Source of the DNA: JAZDJP01 sp043803805
GTDB lineage: Bacteria; Planctomycetota; JAZDJP01
Assembly (NCBI GenBank): GCA_043803805.1
Contig: JAZDJP010000050.1
Coordinates: 30,789-94,788 of the forward strand
DNA: 64,000 nucleotides
Reading direction: 5' to 3'
Under the pieces are notes generated by a model that saw only the letters and a program-made list of their open reading frames with translations, was not told the DNA's origin and did not search any database. Of the stretch, positions 7,957 through 16,179 are shown piece after piece (position 1 is the first letter of the stretch; the number at the start of each line of letters is the position of its first letter). A program made the position numbers and the translations under genes.

Positions 7957-9087
7957 TTAATCGTCCGCGTTGATGACCCGGTCGCCGCGGCGTTTCCGGG
8001 ACATTTCCTTCAGAATGCCGCGGAGGGCGGCGAGAAACCTCTGGATCTCCCTCCGGCCGATGGTGCCCATGTTCGCCACCCGGAACGCGGTTTTGCTCAG
8101 ACTGCCCGTCCCCGCGTAGACGATGAATCCCCGGGCGCGGAGTGCGTCGTGGAGTTCCTCGTAGGAGACGCCGGGGGGGAGGGGAAAGCAGGTCATCGTG
8201 TTCGTGCGGATCCGCGGGGCGACGAGCGGATGGAATCCCAGTTTTGCCATTCCGGAGCGCAGGAGCATTGCCGAATCGCGGTAACGGCGGCACCGGGCGG
8301 CGAGGCCCTCGTCGAGAAGTTCCCGCAGGGCCGTGTCGAGGGCGAAGAAGAGCGGGACCGACGGGGTGAAGAGGGGGCTGTCCTTCTCCTGGCTTGTCCA
8401 GTGGCTGAAGAGATCGAGGTAGACGGATCGCGGGGGATGGCCTCCGAGCGCCTCGAGCACCTTGCGCCGGGCGATGATGAACGAGAGTCCGGGGAGGGCC
8501 TGGACGCATTTGTTGGAACTCGATATGACGCAGTCCACCCGGTCGCGCCGGACGTGAAGGGGTTCGCCCGCGAAGGCGCTCATCGAATCCACGATGAGGA
8601 TTTTCCCCCGGCGGGAGGTGACGCGGCCGATTTTTGCGACCGGGTTGAGGACGCCCGCGGTGGTTTCGTGGTGGACGACGGCGACATGGGTGATGGAGGC
8701 GTCCTTCGCGAGGGCCGTTTCGATGTCGGCGGGGGTGAAGGCCTCGGTCACGGGTTTCCGGATGAGCGCGAAGGGGATGCCGTGCGCCTCGGCCATCCGG
8801 CGGATGCGTTCCCCGTAGGCCCCGTTCTCGGCGATGAGGAGTTTGCCGTCCGGGCGGACCAGGGAGGATACGGCGGTCTCGACCGCCGCGGTCCCGGAGC
8901 CGGTAAGGACCACCGCGGCGAATTCGTCCCCGCCGCCCGCCACGGCCACGAGTTTCCGCCGGACGCTCCGGAGGATATTGTAGAATTCGGGTTCGCGGTG
9001 GCAGATGTCCGGAACGAGGAGGGCCTTCCGGACCGAAGCGGTCGTGTTGGCGGGGCCGGGGTTGAGCAGGACGAATTCGGGAAGCAT
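7957..9087 (-). CDS. phnW: 2-aminoethylphosphonate-pyruvate transaminase-like class V aminotransferase
   Basis: PLP enzyme of 376 residues, fold-type I, class V. LLNPGPANTTASVRKAL and PDICHREPEF near the N terminus are diagnostic of the 2-aminoethylphosphonate transaminase group. D167 (IVDSMSAF) should bind the pyridine nitrogen, and K193 (SSSNKCVQ) should form the Schiff base. In catabolism the enzyme makes phosphonoacetaldehyde; here, beside a phosphonopyruvate decarboxylase and a cytidylyltransferase, the biosynthetic direction (phosphonoacetaldehyde to 2-AEP) is more likely. The ATG at 9087 has GAGG about eight bases upstream; a GTG at 9096 is possible. Upstream lies a MITE-like element. 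Confidence 0.88.
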   Translation of the reverse strand: MLPEFVLLNPGPANTTASVRKALLVPDICHREPEFYNILRSVRRKLVAVAGGGDEFAAVVLTGSGTAAVETAVSSLVRPDGKLLIAENGAYGERIRRMAEAHGIPFALIRKPVTEAFTPADIETALAKDASITHVAVVHHETTAGVLNPVAKIGRVTSRRGKILIVDSMSAFAGEPLHVRRDRVDCVISSSNKCVQALPGLSFIIARRKVLEALGGHPPRSVYLDLFSHWTSQEKDSPLFTPSVPLFFALDTALRELLDEGLAARCRRYRDSAMLLRSGMAKLGFHPLVAPRIRTNTMTCFPLPPGVSYEELHDALRARGFIVYAGTGSLSKTAFRVANMGTIGRREIQRFLAALRGILKEMSRKRRGDRVINADD

Positions 9088-9107
9088 CGGGGGCACCTCA
9101 ATGTTAA

Positions 9108-9270
9108 GGGCTGCTTCAAAACCGTTACCTGGCTTCGACCGGCTGCAAGCCCGTCATCCGGCGTCGCGCCTCCTCAGCGTATCGCTCCGTTGATACGCAG
9201 TCGTCGGCGCTCCTTGGCTGCCGGGCTTTCGCTCGGTCTCGGGCCAACGGTCCCGATTTTGAAACAGCCC
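9108..9270. repeat. MITE-like element with 18-bp imperfect terminal inverted repeats
   Basis: The ends 9108-9125 (GGGCTGCTTCAAAACCG) and 9253-9270 (complement GGGCTGTTTCAAAATCGG) are inverted and match at 16 of the first 18 positions. Inside is a smaller palindrome, GCGTATC (9177) with GATACGC (9192). There is no coding capacity. The size and ends fit a non-autonomous miniature transposable element placed just upstream of the transaminase gene. No target duplication is obvious. Confidence 0.6.
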
Positions 9271-9311
9271 TTTTATCCGTTCGGAAAACATAGATAGATG
9301 GCAGGAACGGG

Positions 9312-10037
9312 TCAATCTGTCAAGAGGGAAGCCATTTTTCCGGCCCGAGCGAGGTCCTCCGGGGTGTCGATTTCGATCCAGGGAATGTCCCCCGTGGGCA
9401 CCACCCTGACGGGGCGGCGGTCGAAGAGGACGTTGTAGGACTCCTCGTATTCAAGCCCCGTTTTCCCGGCGCGCACAAAATCGTCGAGGATGCCGGCGAG
9501 GATCCGGGCGTCCCCGGCGGCGAGTTTGACGAATCCCACCGCTTCCCCCAGGAAATCATGGGGGGGCGCCGTGATGCCCTTCCCGATCCGGAGCGCCCGG
9601 CCGTCCTTCGCCGGCACCATCATTTCCTCTCCGGTGTTCTCGAGGCGGCCGTCGGCGAGGATGGCCGACGGGTGCGGGGAGCGGATCAATTTTTCCAAGA
9701 GTCGCCCGTCGTAGAGGACGTCGGCGTCCATGACCAGGACATCGCCGGCGAGCTCCATCCGCGCGGCGTGGAGGGAGACGATGCTGCCTTTCCGATAGTC
9801 GGCATTGGGAATGAACCGCAGGGAGGGTTTCTCCGCCGCGGCCCCGGCGCACGCCCTGACCGACTCCGCTCCGTGGCCCACCACGAGGATCGCCTCCGCC
9901 AGACCGAGGCGGCGAAAATTCGCCAGATGCCGTTCGAGGAGCGTCCGGCCCCGGATCGCGAGAAGCGATTTGGGGACGTCCTGCGTTGCCGGGCCCATCC
10001 GGCGGCCCACGCCGGCAGTCAGAAGTATCGCCTTCAT
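9312..10037 (-). CDS. Nucleotidyltransferase, probable 2-aminoethylphosphonate cytidylyltransferase (PntC-like)
   Basis: A 241-residue NTP-transferase-fold enzyme. LLTAGVGRRMGPATQDVPKSLL at residues 5-26 is the nucleotide-binding loop of the phosphocholine/2-AEP cytidylyltransferase group. YRKGSIVSLHAA and MDADVLYD carry the metal-binding acid, and the late WIEIDTPEDLARA block is typical of the group. Given the transaminase upstream and the CDP-alcohol phosphatidyltransferase next to it, CTP plus 2-AEP to CMP-2-AEP is the most likely reaction. Phosphocholine or another phospho-alcohol remains possible. The start at MKAIL is chosen because everything upstream in frame is repeat-derived. Three minus-strand genes here (10923 down to 7957) run in order but with long repeat-filled gaps. 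Confidence 0.82.
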   Translation of the reverse strand: MKAILLTAGVGRRMGPATQDVPKSLLAIRGRTLLERHLANFRRLGLAEAILVVGHGAESVRACAGAAAEKPSLRFIPNADYRKGSIVSLHAARMELAGDVLVMDADVLYDGRLLEKLIRSPHPSAILADGRLENTGEEMMVPAKDGRALRIGKGITAPPHDFLGEAVGFVKLAAGDARILAGILDDFVRAGKTGLEYEESYNVLFDRRPVRVVPTGDIPWIEIDTPEDLARAGKMASLLTD

Positions 10038-10061
10038 TAAGCCGTCTCTCGTATCCTGTCT

Positions 10062-10215
10062 CAGTGAGTTCAGAGTGCTGAGTTGAGAGTTCAGAGTTGA
10101 AGGAAACTTATTCTGAATAAATTTCCACAAATTCCCAACTCTCAACACCTTATCCACTTCTCGACTTCCTGATTTCCAGACTCCCAGACTCGCCGACTCG
10201 CCGACTTCCAGACTT
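10062..10215. repeat. Mixed 7-bp and 8-bp period repeat array
   Basis: The 178-base gap between the phosphatidyltransferase and cytidylyltransferase genes holds heptamers of the TCAGAGT/TGAGAGT type (10062-10110) and a longer run of octamers of the GACTTCC/GACTCCCA type (10155-10215). No promoter could be recognised in it. Confidence 0.75.
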
Positions 10216-10923
10216 CTATGCGCAATCCGTTTTCCTGTTCTCCATGTTGTCCCGTTCCTGAATCGGCGCTTCGTGCATGTCGAGCAGGAGCGCGGCCAGG
10301 AGGAAAATGACGGTTCCCGCGGCGGCGGCCCAGAGGAAATAATGCAGGATGCCGAAGAGGGCGCCTGCGAGGAGCATGAGGCCGAAATCGCCCCTGGAGA
10401 GCGCGTCGAGGGCGCGCGTGAGCCGCGCGGGAATTCGCCGGACCCGGACGATCCGCCGGCCACGGGCGTAACGGATTGCGAAAAGAACGGCTGTTCCACC
10501 CGCCCCGAGGCCTCCTGCGGCGCCCAGCGCGATCATGAAGGCCGGCGCCCCGCCTGCCCGGATGAGTCCCATCGCGACCGCCGGGAAGAGGAGCGAAACG
10601 AGGACGATATCGAGAATCCGGTCGAGCCACGCTCCGAAGGGGCTCGAAAGTCCCCTCCGGCGGGCGATTTCCCCGTCGCAATTGTCGAGGACGGCCTGCA
10701 ACTCGAAAAGCGCGGCTCCCGCGAGCGCCGCGGCATAGCCTCCCCGGGCGAGGAGGACGAGTCCCCCGGCGCCGACGAGGAATCCCAGCAGGGTCACCTG
10801 GTTGGGGGTAAGCGGGGTGCGCAGGAGCGCTGCCGTGAGATGTTCCGAGAGGACGCGGTTGACCGGGCGCCGTGTCCGGGAGGGATCGGGCGTTTCAGGG
10901 GATTGCGCGGTGGAATCCGTCAT
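10216..10923 (-). CDS. CDP-alcohol phosphatidyltransferase family membrane protein
   Basis: A 235-residue integral membrane enzyme with about six hydrophobic helices. The family signature D-x2-DG-x2-AR-x8-G-x3-D-x3-D is complete: D80, D83, G84, A87, R88, G97, D101 and D105 (LDNCDGEIARRRG onward). These enzymes swap the CMP of a CDP- or CMP-linked alcohol for a second alcohol at the membrane surface. Next to a PntC-like cytidylyltransferase, the likely product is a phosphonolipid made from CMP-2-AEP and diacylglycerol. An ordinary phospholipid reaction is not excluded. No ribosome site is visible at the ATG, which fits a short leader from the promoter at 10961-10966. Confidence 0.88.
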   Translation of the reverse strand: MTDSTAQSPETPDPSRTRRPVNRVLSEHLTAALLRTPLTPNQVTLLGFLVGAGGLVLLARGGYAAALAGAALFELQAVLDNCDGEIARRRGLSSPFGAWLDRILDIVLVSLLFPAVAMGLIRAGGAPAFMIALGAAGGLGAGGTAVLFAIRYARGRRIVRVRRIPARLTRALDALSRGDFGLMLLAGALFGILHYFLWAAAAGTVIFLLAALLLDMHEAPIQERDNMENRKTDCA

Positions 10924-10937
10924 GGGCAATTTGCGTG

Positions 10938-10966
10938 TTGTGGGGTTTTCCCGGGCGGGTATTATA
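10938..10966. promoter_or_regulatory. Overlapping divergent promoters
   Basis: On the plus strand TTGTGG (10938-10943) and TATTAT (10960-10965) are 16 bases apart, facing the Omp85-like gene. On the minus strand a perfect TATAAT occupies 10966-10961, facing the phosphatidyltransferase gene. The two -10 boxes share five bases, so the transcripts should compete. Confidence 0.45.
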
Positions 10967-10981
10967 TCCGCCGTGCGGAAA

Positions 10982-12259
10982 ATGTCGAACAACACCGGTT
11001 TCCCGCGCGCGGCGGCTGTCACGGTCGTGGCGCTTGCGGCGACGGCCTTCGGTTGCACCCGATCCATTCCCCGAAACGAAATCACGGCCTTTTTCGCGAA
11101 GGATCACATCCGGGGGGCCGCCCCGGAGCCCCGCTACTACCGGATGACGTTCATCCCGCTTCCCGTCATTGACGTGGACCCGAACGAGGGTTTTTCCGGC
11201 GGGGCCCTCCCGGTGTTTCTCTTCCGGGAAACCGACCGCATCACCTCCATCGTCGTTCCGTCAATCTATACCAACGAAACCGAGGGGGTGACGTTCGATC
11301 TCCACTTGCGGAAATTTCCGAATCTCAACGCGGCCCGGGAGGCGGACATCAAAATTTCGACGGAAGGCTCGCAGAATTTCGACTTCGAGTACCGGGATGA
11401 AAAATTTCTCGAGGAGCGGGCGTTCCTGCGTCTGCGCGGACGCTATCAGGTGTCGCTCACCGATCGCTTCTACGGCGTGGGGTGCGGGTCGGCCGAGGGC
11501 AATCAGAGCAATTTTACACGCCGCCAGGGGTTTGGTTCGGCGACATTCGGGCTGAAATTGGCGCATCATTCCCGTGTTTCCATCACGGAACGTTACCGTC
11601 ACGATGATCTCGGCCCGGGCGGTGTGGAAGGGGTCCCCGATCTCATCGAGAAATTCCCCTCGCTCGCCCCGGACACCGAGGCCCGGGAGTTTCTCGCCCA
11701 CCGGATGGATTACGTTTATGACAGCCGGAACTCGCCCGACATCCCGACGCGGGGGACGTATGTCAACGCGGGGGTCGAAATGGCCCTGCGCGGGGTCGGG
11801 TCGAGCCGAAACTACACCCGTTGGGTGGGGGAGGCCATCCGGCATATCCCGACCGTGCCCGATCGGGCGTTCACGGTCCTGCGTCTGGCGGGGGCCTCCG
11901 TCAACGGCGCGGACCTGCCCTTTTACATGCTGAGTTCCCTCGGGGGGCTCCGCACCCTGCGCGGTTACGGGGAGGGGCGGTTCACCGACGAAAACGCGGT
12001 GGTCGCGAACATCGAGGAACGGCTCGTCTTCCGGAAACTGCGCTTCTTCGACGTGGAAAGTCATGTCCAGTTTGCGGCGTTCGTGGACATCGGGGGGGTG
12101 TTCGCCGACCGGGAGAGTATTGATGATATCCGGTTCCACACCGTGGTGGGGGGCGGATTGCGGTTTGTCGTTCCTGAATCGCATCTTGTCGCGACCATTG
12201 ACATCGGGGTCGGCCGCGAAGGGCCGGCGGGGTTTATTGCGCTGGGGTATCCGTTTTGA
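10982..12259 (+). CDS. Omp85/BamA-type outer membrane barrel protein (surface antigen D15-like)
   Basis: A 425-residue protein with a lipoprotein-like signal (ALAATAFGC, Cys near residue 25), a short periplasmic part and a beta-barrel of alternating aromatic strands. GGLRTLRGYGEGRF (about residues 322-335) matches the conserved RGY/RGF loop-6 motif of Omp85 barrels, and the chain ends in a terminal aromatic strand (GFIALGYPF) as outer-membrane proteins do. No POTRA repeats are apparent, so it is shorter than BamA or TamA and resembles single-barrel relatives. Diverging from the lipid gene, it may serve outer-membrane assembly or export. The ATG at 10982 is the only start that places the signal sequence first. 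Confidence 0.85.
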   Translation: MSNNTGFPRAAAVTVVALAATAFGCTRSIPRNEITAFFAKDHIRGAAPEPRYYRMTFIPLPVIDVDPNEGFSGGALPVFLFRETDRITSIVVPSIYTNETEGVTFDLHLRKFPNLNAAREADIKISTEGSQNFDFEYRDEKFLEERAFLRLRGRYQVSLTDRFYGVGCGSAEGNQSNFTRRQGFGSATFGLKLAHHSRVSITERYRHDDLGPGGVEGVPDLIEKFPSLAPDTEAREFLAHRMDYVYDSRNSPDIPTRGTYVNAGVEMALRGVGSSRNYTRWVGEAIRHIPTVPDRAFTVLRLAGASVNGADLPFYMLSSLGGLRTLRGYGEGRFTDENAVVANIEERLVFRKLRFFDVESHVQFAAFVDIGGVFADRESIDDIRFHTVVGGGLRFVVPESHLVATIDIGVGREGPAGFIALGYPF

Positions 12260-12440
12260 AGAAGTCGGCGAGTCGGGGAGTCTGGGAGTCTTGGAGTCTG
12301 GGCGATTGGAGGGCGAGGCTCCCGCCGAGCCGTTGAGGTCGGCGAGTCAGCGGGCCGGGGGACATGAACCGGAAGCCCGAAGCGAAGCGGAGGGATCGGT
12401 TCGTGTCCCCCGATGAAATTCCGAATGCCGAGTTCCGAAC
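12260..12440. repeat. Composite repeat: octamer arrays around a palindromic element
   Basis: After the barrel gene come GGAGTC octamers (12265-12300), a related GGCGAGTC run (12335-12352), then the palindromic element at 12357-12413, and finally heptamer GAATGCC/GAGTTCC units to 12440. The same order, octamers then element, is found at 24725-24855. Confidence 0.7.
12357..12413. repeat. Dispersed palindromic element, copy 1
   Basis: GGGGACATGAACCG and CGGTTCGTGTCCCC form imperfect inverted ends around a purine-rich centre with GAAGCGAAGCGG. Copy 2 is at 24796-24852. Between the copies the left end gains an A and the right end gains a T, keeping the pairing. Confidence 0.65.
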
Positions 12441-12480
12441 GTCGAATGAATTCGGCGTGATGAAGGGGATGTTCTGATTT

Positions 12481-12516
12481 CCCACCTTTTCCTTGCTCGC
12501 CCAAGGAAAAGGTGGG
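12481..12516. repeat. 15-bp perfect inverted repeat (hairpin)
   Basis: CCCACCTTTTCCTTG and its exact complement flank a six-base loop, in the 563-base gap between the converging barrel and adaptor genes. It could form a strong RNA hairpin on either strand, but no T-run follows. The stretch from 12517 to 12740 shows no convincing gene. Confidence 0.65.
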
Positions 12517-12744
12517 GCCAAAAGGAAGGGCGCCCCCGGACACGCCGACTTGCCGTTGGTGCCTCGTCGCTCAGCGTTCCGGGCGCGCGCCAAACTCGCT
12601 CATGCCACGACGGCGCTCAAACATGTCGCGCTTTTTCCCCGGAACACCATCGCTTCTCTGGCGGCGTGTCAAGGGGGGTGAGGAAACGTCAATATCTCAG
12701 TCGATTATCTGGTCAGAGACCTTTTGTGACAATGGGTTGTCGCA

Positions 12745-12818
12745 TTCCTCCGATTTTGAACTCTGGAACTCGCTAACTTCCGAACTCTCCAACTCCTGAA
12801 CTCGCGAACTCCCTGATT
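12745..12818. repeat. Octamer repeat array (GAACTCxx)
   Basis: About seven units of eight bases, GAACTC plus two variable bases, run up to the stop of the adaptor gene. This is one of the clearest period-8 arrays, differing from the period-7 arrays elsewhere. Confidence 0.8.
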
Positions 12819-12822
12819 GTTA

Positions 12823-14049
12823 TTACCTGGGCGGCCGGTTGCGCCTGTCGGGGAATTTCGGGGTGAACGGGTTCACCGTCTCCTTTTCCGCGTCCTTCTC
12901 CGCGATGCCGGTGACAATCTCGGCGCCGGCCGCGAGGTCCCCGTCCGCCATCTCCGTGAAGGCGCCGTCGGTGATGCCGGGGGTGATGCGGATCGGCCGG
13001 AGTTCCCCCGCCGCCAGAGTCCAGATTTCCGCGTCCCGCGCGCGTTTCCGGGAGCCCCGGCGCTTCTCCGGTTCCGACTCCTTCGCCGCGGCGGCGGATG
13101 CCGGTCGGAACCGCAGGGCGGCGTTCGGGAGTTTCAGGACGTTCTCCCGGCGGTCCACCTCGAATGTCAGGTTGGAGGTCATGCCGGGGAACAGCGTTTC
13201 GTCGGGATTCTCCGCGCTCACGATGACCGGGTAGGTGACCACGTTCTGGACGGTGCTGGCGGCGAGGCGCACCTCGCGCACCGCGCCCGTGAATTCCCGG
13301 TCGTAGGCGTCCACCGTGAACGTGACCGGCTGGCCCTTTCGGAGTTTCCCGATGTCCGCCTCGGGAAGGCTCGCCTCCACCTGGATCCGCGCGAGTCCGG
13401 CGGCGATGGTGAAAATGGTCTGCGCGGACATGCTGGCCACCACGGTCTGCCCCTCGCTCACGTTCCGGTTGATGATCACGCCGTCCACGGGGGAGCGGAT
13501 GATCGTGTAGTCGAGATTCGCCCGCGACAGGCGCAGGGCCGCCTCGCTCTGTTGGACGGCGGCCTCGCCGGTCTTGAGTTGTGCCGCGAGGACGTCGCGG
13601 TTGGCGGTCGCGGCGTCGAGTTCCGATTTCGGGACAAGATCCTTGGCCGCGAGCGTCTTCGCCCGATCGAGATCCTTTTCCGCCTGGACGAGCCGGGCCT
13701 TTGCCGCCTCGACGTCGGCCTGGCTGCGGCGGAGCTGTGCCTCATCCTGGGCGACGCGGGCCTCGTAGACGGCCGGATCGATCCGCGCCACAACGTCGCC
13801 CGACTTCACGCGCGAGTTGAAATCCACCAGGAGCTTCAGGATCGGCCCGCTCACCTGCGTCCCGACGTCTATTTTTTTGACGGGCTGGATGACGCCCGTG
13901 GCCTTTACGGTCTGGACGATGTCGCCGCGTTCGGCCCTCACCGTTTTGTAGAGGATCGCCGCGCGGCCGGAGGCGGTCCACCGCCACACGCCCCACGCCG
14001 CCAGGGCGGCCGCCGCGATCCCGCATGAGAGGATGACTGCGCGTTTCAC
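12823..14049 (-). CDS. HlyD/MacA-type periplasmic adaptor (membrane fusion) protein
   Basis: A 408-residue adaptor anchored by an N-terminal helix (VILSCGIAAAALAAWGVW). ATGVIQPVKKIDVGTQVSG is the first half of the lipoyl domain, residues about 95-185 form the alpha-helical hairpin that contacts TolC, and IIRSPVDGVIINRNVSEGQTV is the second lipoyl half. Beta-barrel and membrane-proximal domains follow, interrupted by a charged stretch (KESEPEKRRGSRKRARD). The closest family look is MacA. The start overlaps the tolC-like stop by four bases (ATGA). The ATPase-permease (MacB) or RND pump that such an adaptor needs is not downstream, where only repeats are found. Confidence 0.92.
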   Translation of the reverse strand: MKRAVILSCGIAAAALAAWGVWRWTASGRAAILYKTVRAERGDIVQTVKATGVIQPVKKIDVGTQVSGPILKLLVDFNSRVKSGDVVARIDPAVYEARVAQDEAQLRRSQADVEAAKARLVQAEKDLDRAKTLAAKDLVPKSELDAATANRDVLAAQLKTGEAAVQQSEAALRLSRANLDYTIIRSPVDGVIINRNVSEGQTVVASMSAQTIFTIAAGLARIQVEASLPEADIGKLRKGQPVTFTVDAYDREFTGAVREVRLAASTVQNVVTYPVIVSAENPDETLFPGMTSNLTFEVDRRENVLKLPNAALRFRPASAAAAKESEPEKRRGSRKRARDAEIWTLAAGELRPIRITPGITDGAFTEMADGDLAAGAEIVTGIAEKDAEKETVNPFTPKFPDRRNRPPR

Positions 14050-15398
14050 CGGGTTTCTCCTGTGATGTGTCTGATTCCGGCGATCGCCGCCGCATAATCA
14101 AACCGGGCCTGAATTTCGTCGGCCTTTGCCTTGATGAGGGCGGAGGCGCCGTCGGTCCGCTCCACGGACGACGCCCGGCCGACCGTGTACCGTTCTTCCG
14201 TGAGGCGCGCGTTCTCCTCGGCCTGGCGGACGATCGTGCGGGCCACATTCGATTTTTCCGCGGCGCTTTCGAGGCCCGCCGCGGCCCTCGACAGGTCGAG
14301 GTAGACGGCCTGCTCCGCCGCGGCGTACCGGGCGCGGGCGGCGCGGAGCTCCATCGCGGCGGCGGAAATCGCATTCGTCCTCCGGGATCCGTCCAGAAGC
14401 GTCATGCCGGCGGATCCGGCCAGCGCCCAGTTCCAGACGAGGGGGAACCGGCTTCCCCCGAGGCCGTAATTTCCGGAAAGCGAGAGGGAGGGCCAGAGAT
14501 CGGCGATTGAAGCGTCCACGGCCGCGGAGGCTCCGTCGGTTCGGGCCCGGAGGGCCGCGAGATCCGGATTGTGTTTCCGGGCGGCGGCCATGAGCGTCTC
14601 CATTTGCGGGATCATCGTTTCGGCCGGCGGATCCGAGATCGGATAAGCGGGGGCCTCCGCCAGTCCCAGAGCCTGGTTGAGCGAGGCGATCGCGCTAGTG
14701 AGCGCGTTCCGGGTGTCCAGGCGCGCCAGTTTCGCGTTGCCGAGATCCACCTCGGCCCGGATGACGTCGTTGGCGATGCGGCTCCCCGCCTCGGTAAGCG
14801 CGCGGGTTTGTGCGAGGCGGGCCTCCGCCTGCGTCTCGGCGCTCGCGACCGCCTCGAGAAGGGCTTGGAATTTGAGCCGTTCGAAGAAGGCGAGGCGCAC
14901 CCGGTAGGCGGCGTTGTTTTCTTCGGCGCAAAGGTGTTCCGCCGCGGCCCGGGCGTCGGCGGCGGCCTTGCGGACGGCGGCCGGGGTTTTTCCGAAGTCG
15001 TACAGCAATTGGCTTCCCGAGACGTCGGCGGAATAGGAATTGGCCGACCGGCCGGTTTCCGTCGCGACGGCGGCGTTGGCCGTGGATCGCCGGTAGGAGG
15101 CGCTTGTTTCGACGGAGGGAAGGTAGCGGGCGCGGGCGATCTTGAACTGCTGGTCGGCCTGACTCGTGTTCTGGCGCGCCTCGATCACCGACGGGTGGTA
15201 TTTCGCGGCGATGGCGATGGCGCCTTCGAGCGTCAGGGGGGCATCCGTCGCCAGGCCGATTTCCGCCGCGGTGGGCGTGCGTTCGCCGGGGGGGATGCGG
15301 GCCGGATCCTGCGTCTTGCGCGCGTCACGGACGGCCCGGCAGCCGCCGGAAAGCGGGATCAGGCAGGCGAGAAGGATCGGCAGGACCGATCGGGTCAT
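14046..15398 (-). CDS. TolC-family outer membrane efflux lipoprotein
   Basis: A 450-residue outer-membrane channel protein. The lipobox LSGGC places the acylated Cys at about residue 20, and two OEP repeats follow. The first begins LTLEGAIAIAAKYHPSVIEARQN; the second has ARKHNPDLAALRARTDGA and ends near RAAAGLESAAEKS. Long amphipathic helices predicted between them fit the periplasmic tunnel. It is the fifth gene of a minus-strand chain of overlapping genes headed by an ECF sigma factor, and both its start and stop overlap neighbours by four bases. It would pair with the adaptor encoded next for export of a metal, drug or lipid. Confidence 0.93.
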   Translation of the reverse strand: MTRSVLPILLACLIPLSGGCRAVRDARKTQDPARIPPGERTPTAAEIGLATDAPLTLEGAIAIAAKYHPSVIEARQNTSQADQQFKIARARYLPSVETSASYRRSTANAAVATETGRSANSYSADVSGSQLLYDFGKTPAAVRKAAADARAAAEHLCAEENNAAYRVRLAFFERLKFQALLEAVASAETQAEARLAQTRALTEAGSRIANDVIRAEVDLGNAKLARLDTRNALTSAIASLNQALGLAEAPAYPISDPPAETMIPQMETLMAAARKHNPDLAALRARTDGASAAVDASIADLWPSLSLSGNYGLGGSRFPLVWNWALAGSAGMTLLDGSRRTNAISAAAMELRAARARYAAAEQAVYLDLSRAAAGLESAAEKSNVARTIVRQAEENARLTEERYTVGRASSVERTDGASALIKAKADEIQARFDYAAAIAGIRHITGETR

Positions 15399-15673
15399 GG
15401 GGAGGTTTGTGATCCGGGGGCTTTCGTGTTCCCGTCAGGCGGATCGGAGGGGGTGTGGAGATGCGAATCGAGAATTGCCTGGAAAGCGGATTTGTGTGGG
15501 TGGCCGGAAGGCGCATTGCCGCATCCCGGTCGCGCGCCGGCGCACTGGTTTTGTACCCGCGCCGCCAGGACGCCATTTCCCAGGCGCGGCGGACGTTCCC
15601 GGTGGGCCGCCTGCATCAGGCGGTCAATCAGGTTGTTCACCGGGTTGTTGTTGACGCTGTTCATCTCAATCAA
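15395..15673 (-). CDS. Small unknown protein inside the sigma-TolC operon
   Basis: I do not recognise this 92-residue product. It has no signal peptide or membrane helix. The N terminus is Asn-rich (NSVNNNPVNNLIDRL), the middle has two cysteines (NQCAGARPGCGN) and the C-terminal half contains three spaced histidines with GHPHKS and DSHLH, so metal binding is conceivable. Support that it is real: its start overlaps the upstream stop as ATGA (15670-15673) and its stop overlaps the tolC start as ATGA (15395-15398), which chance would seldom give at both ends. Codon use is less biased than in its neighbours, so caution is due. Confidence 0.55.
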   Translation of the reverse strand: MIEMNSVNNNPVNNLIDRLMQAAHRERPPRLGNGVLAARVQNQCAGARPGCGNAPSGHPHKSAFQAILDSHLHTPSDPPDGNTKAPGSQTSP

Positions 15674-16179
15674 TCGTGTCCCGGCGGCGGTGCAGGAAAT
15701 GGCATTTCACCCGGCGGCGGTCCGTGGAACGGCATTCCCCCGGGCGGAGGAGGGGGAAAACGGGGGAATCGCAGAATGGATTCGAAATCGGCATTCCAAC
15801 GCCGGGCCTGGTCGGGCGTGAGTTCCGCGGCCACGTCCGCCCGCATGCCGTCGATCTCTGCCTGGAATGTCTGGTGGTGTGTTCGCATGAGGCGATCGTG
15901 ACGGTCACGGAGGATTTTTCCGATCTTTGCGGTTTGTTCCTCCGACAGGTCAAGATGGGTCCGGATGCGTTCCGTGAGTTCCGCGGGCATCCGGTGCGGG
16001 TCGCGGATCGCCTGGTGCATTTTGTGACGGAGCCACAGAAGGGTTCCGCCCGATCCCAGAATCACGCCGCATATCAGGATGATGGCGCCCGGAAGGAGCA
16101 TCTTCCAAATCCGGCGGGGGGCGCGGGGCGGGGCGGGCGGTGGATCGGTTGTGGCGCAGGGGGTGGGATTCGGATTCAT
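15670..16179 (-). CDS. Spy/CnrX-like periplasmic sensor, membrane-anchored
   Basis: A 169-residue protein with one N-terminal anchor (about 26-50, LLPGAIILICGVILGSGG) and a helical periplasmic domain. LDLSEEQTAKI and ELTPDQARRWNADFESI are two LTxxQ-type motifs as in Spy, CpxP and the metal sensor CnrX, with the RDRHDRLMRTHHQTF helix between them rich in His. The tail is Pro/Gly-rich (PPPPPGGMPF). In the Cnr systems such a protein senses metal and relieves an anti-sigma factor. The same arrangement here (sigma, small membrane protein, sensor, efflux) suggests envelope or metal sensing. Its start overlaps the previous stop by four bases. Confidence 0.8.
   Translation of the reverse strand: MNPNPTPCATTDPPPAPPRAPRRIWKMLLPGAIILICGVILGSGGTLLWLRHKMHQAIRDPHRMPAELTERIRTHLDLSEEQTAKIGKILRDRHDRLMRTHHQTFQAEIDGMRADVAAELTPDQARRWNADFESILRFPRFPPPPPGGMPFHGPPPGEMPFPAPPPGHD

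Noticed and set aside
7934..7958. Terminator between the oxidoreductase and transaminase genes
   Set aside because: The CCGGC/GCCGG stem has only five pairs and the T-run is interrupted; too weak to list.
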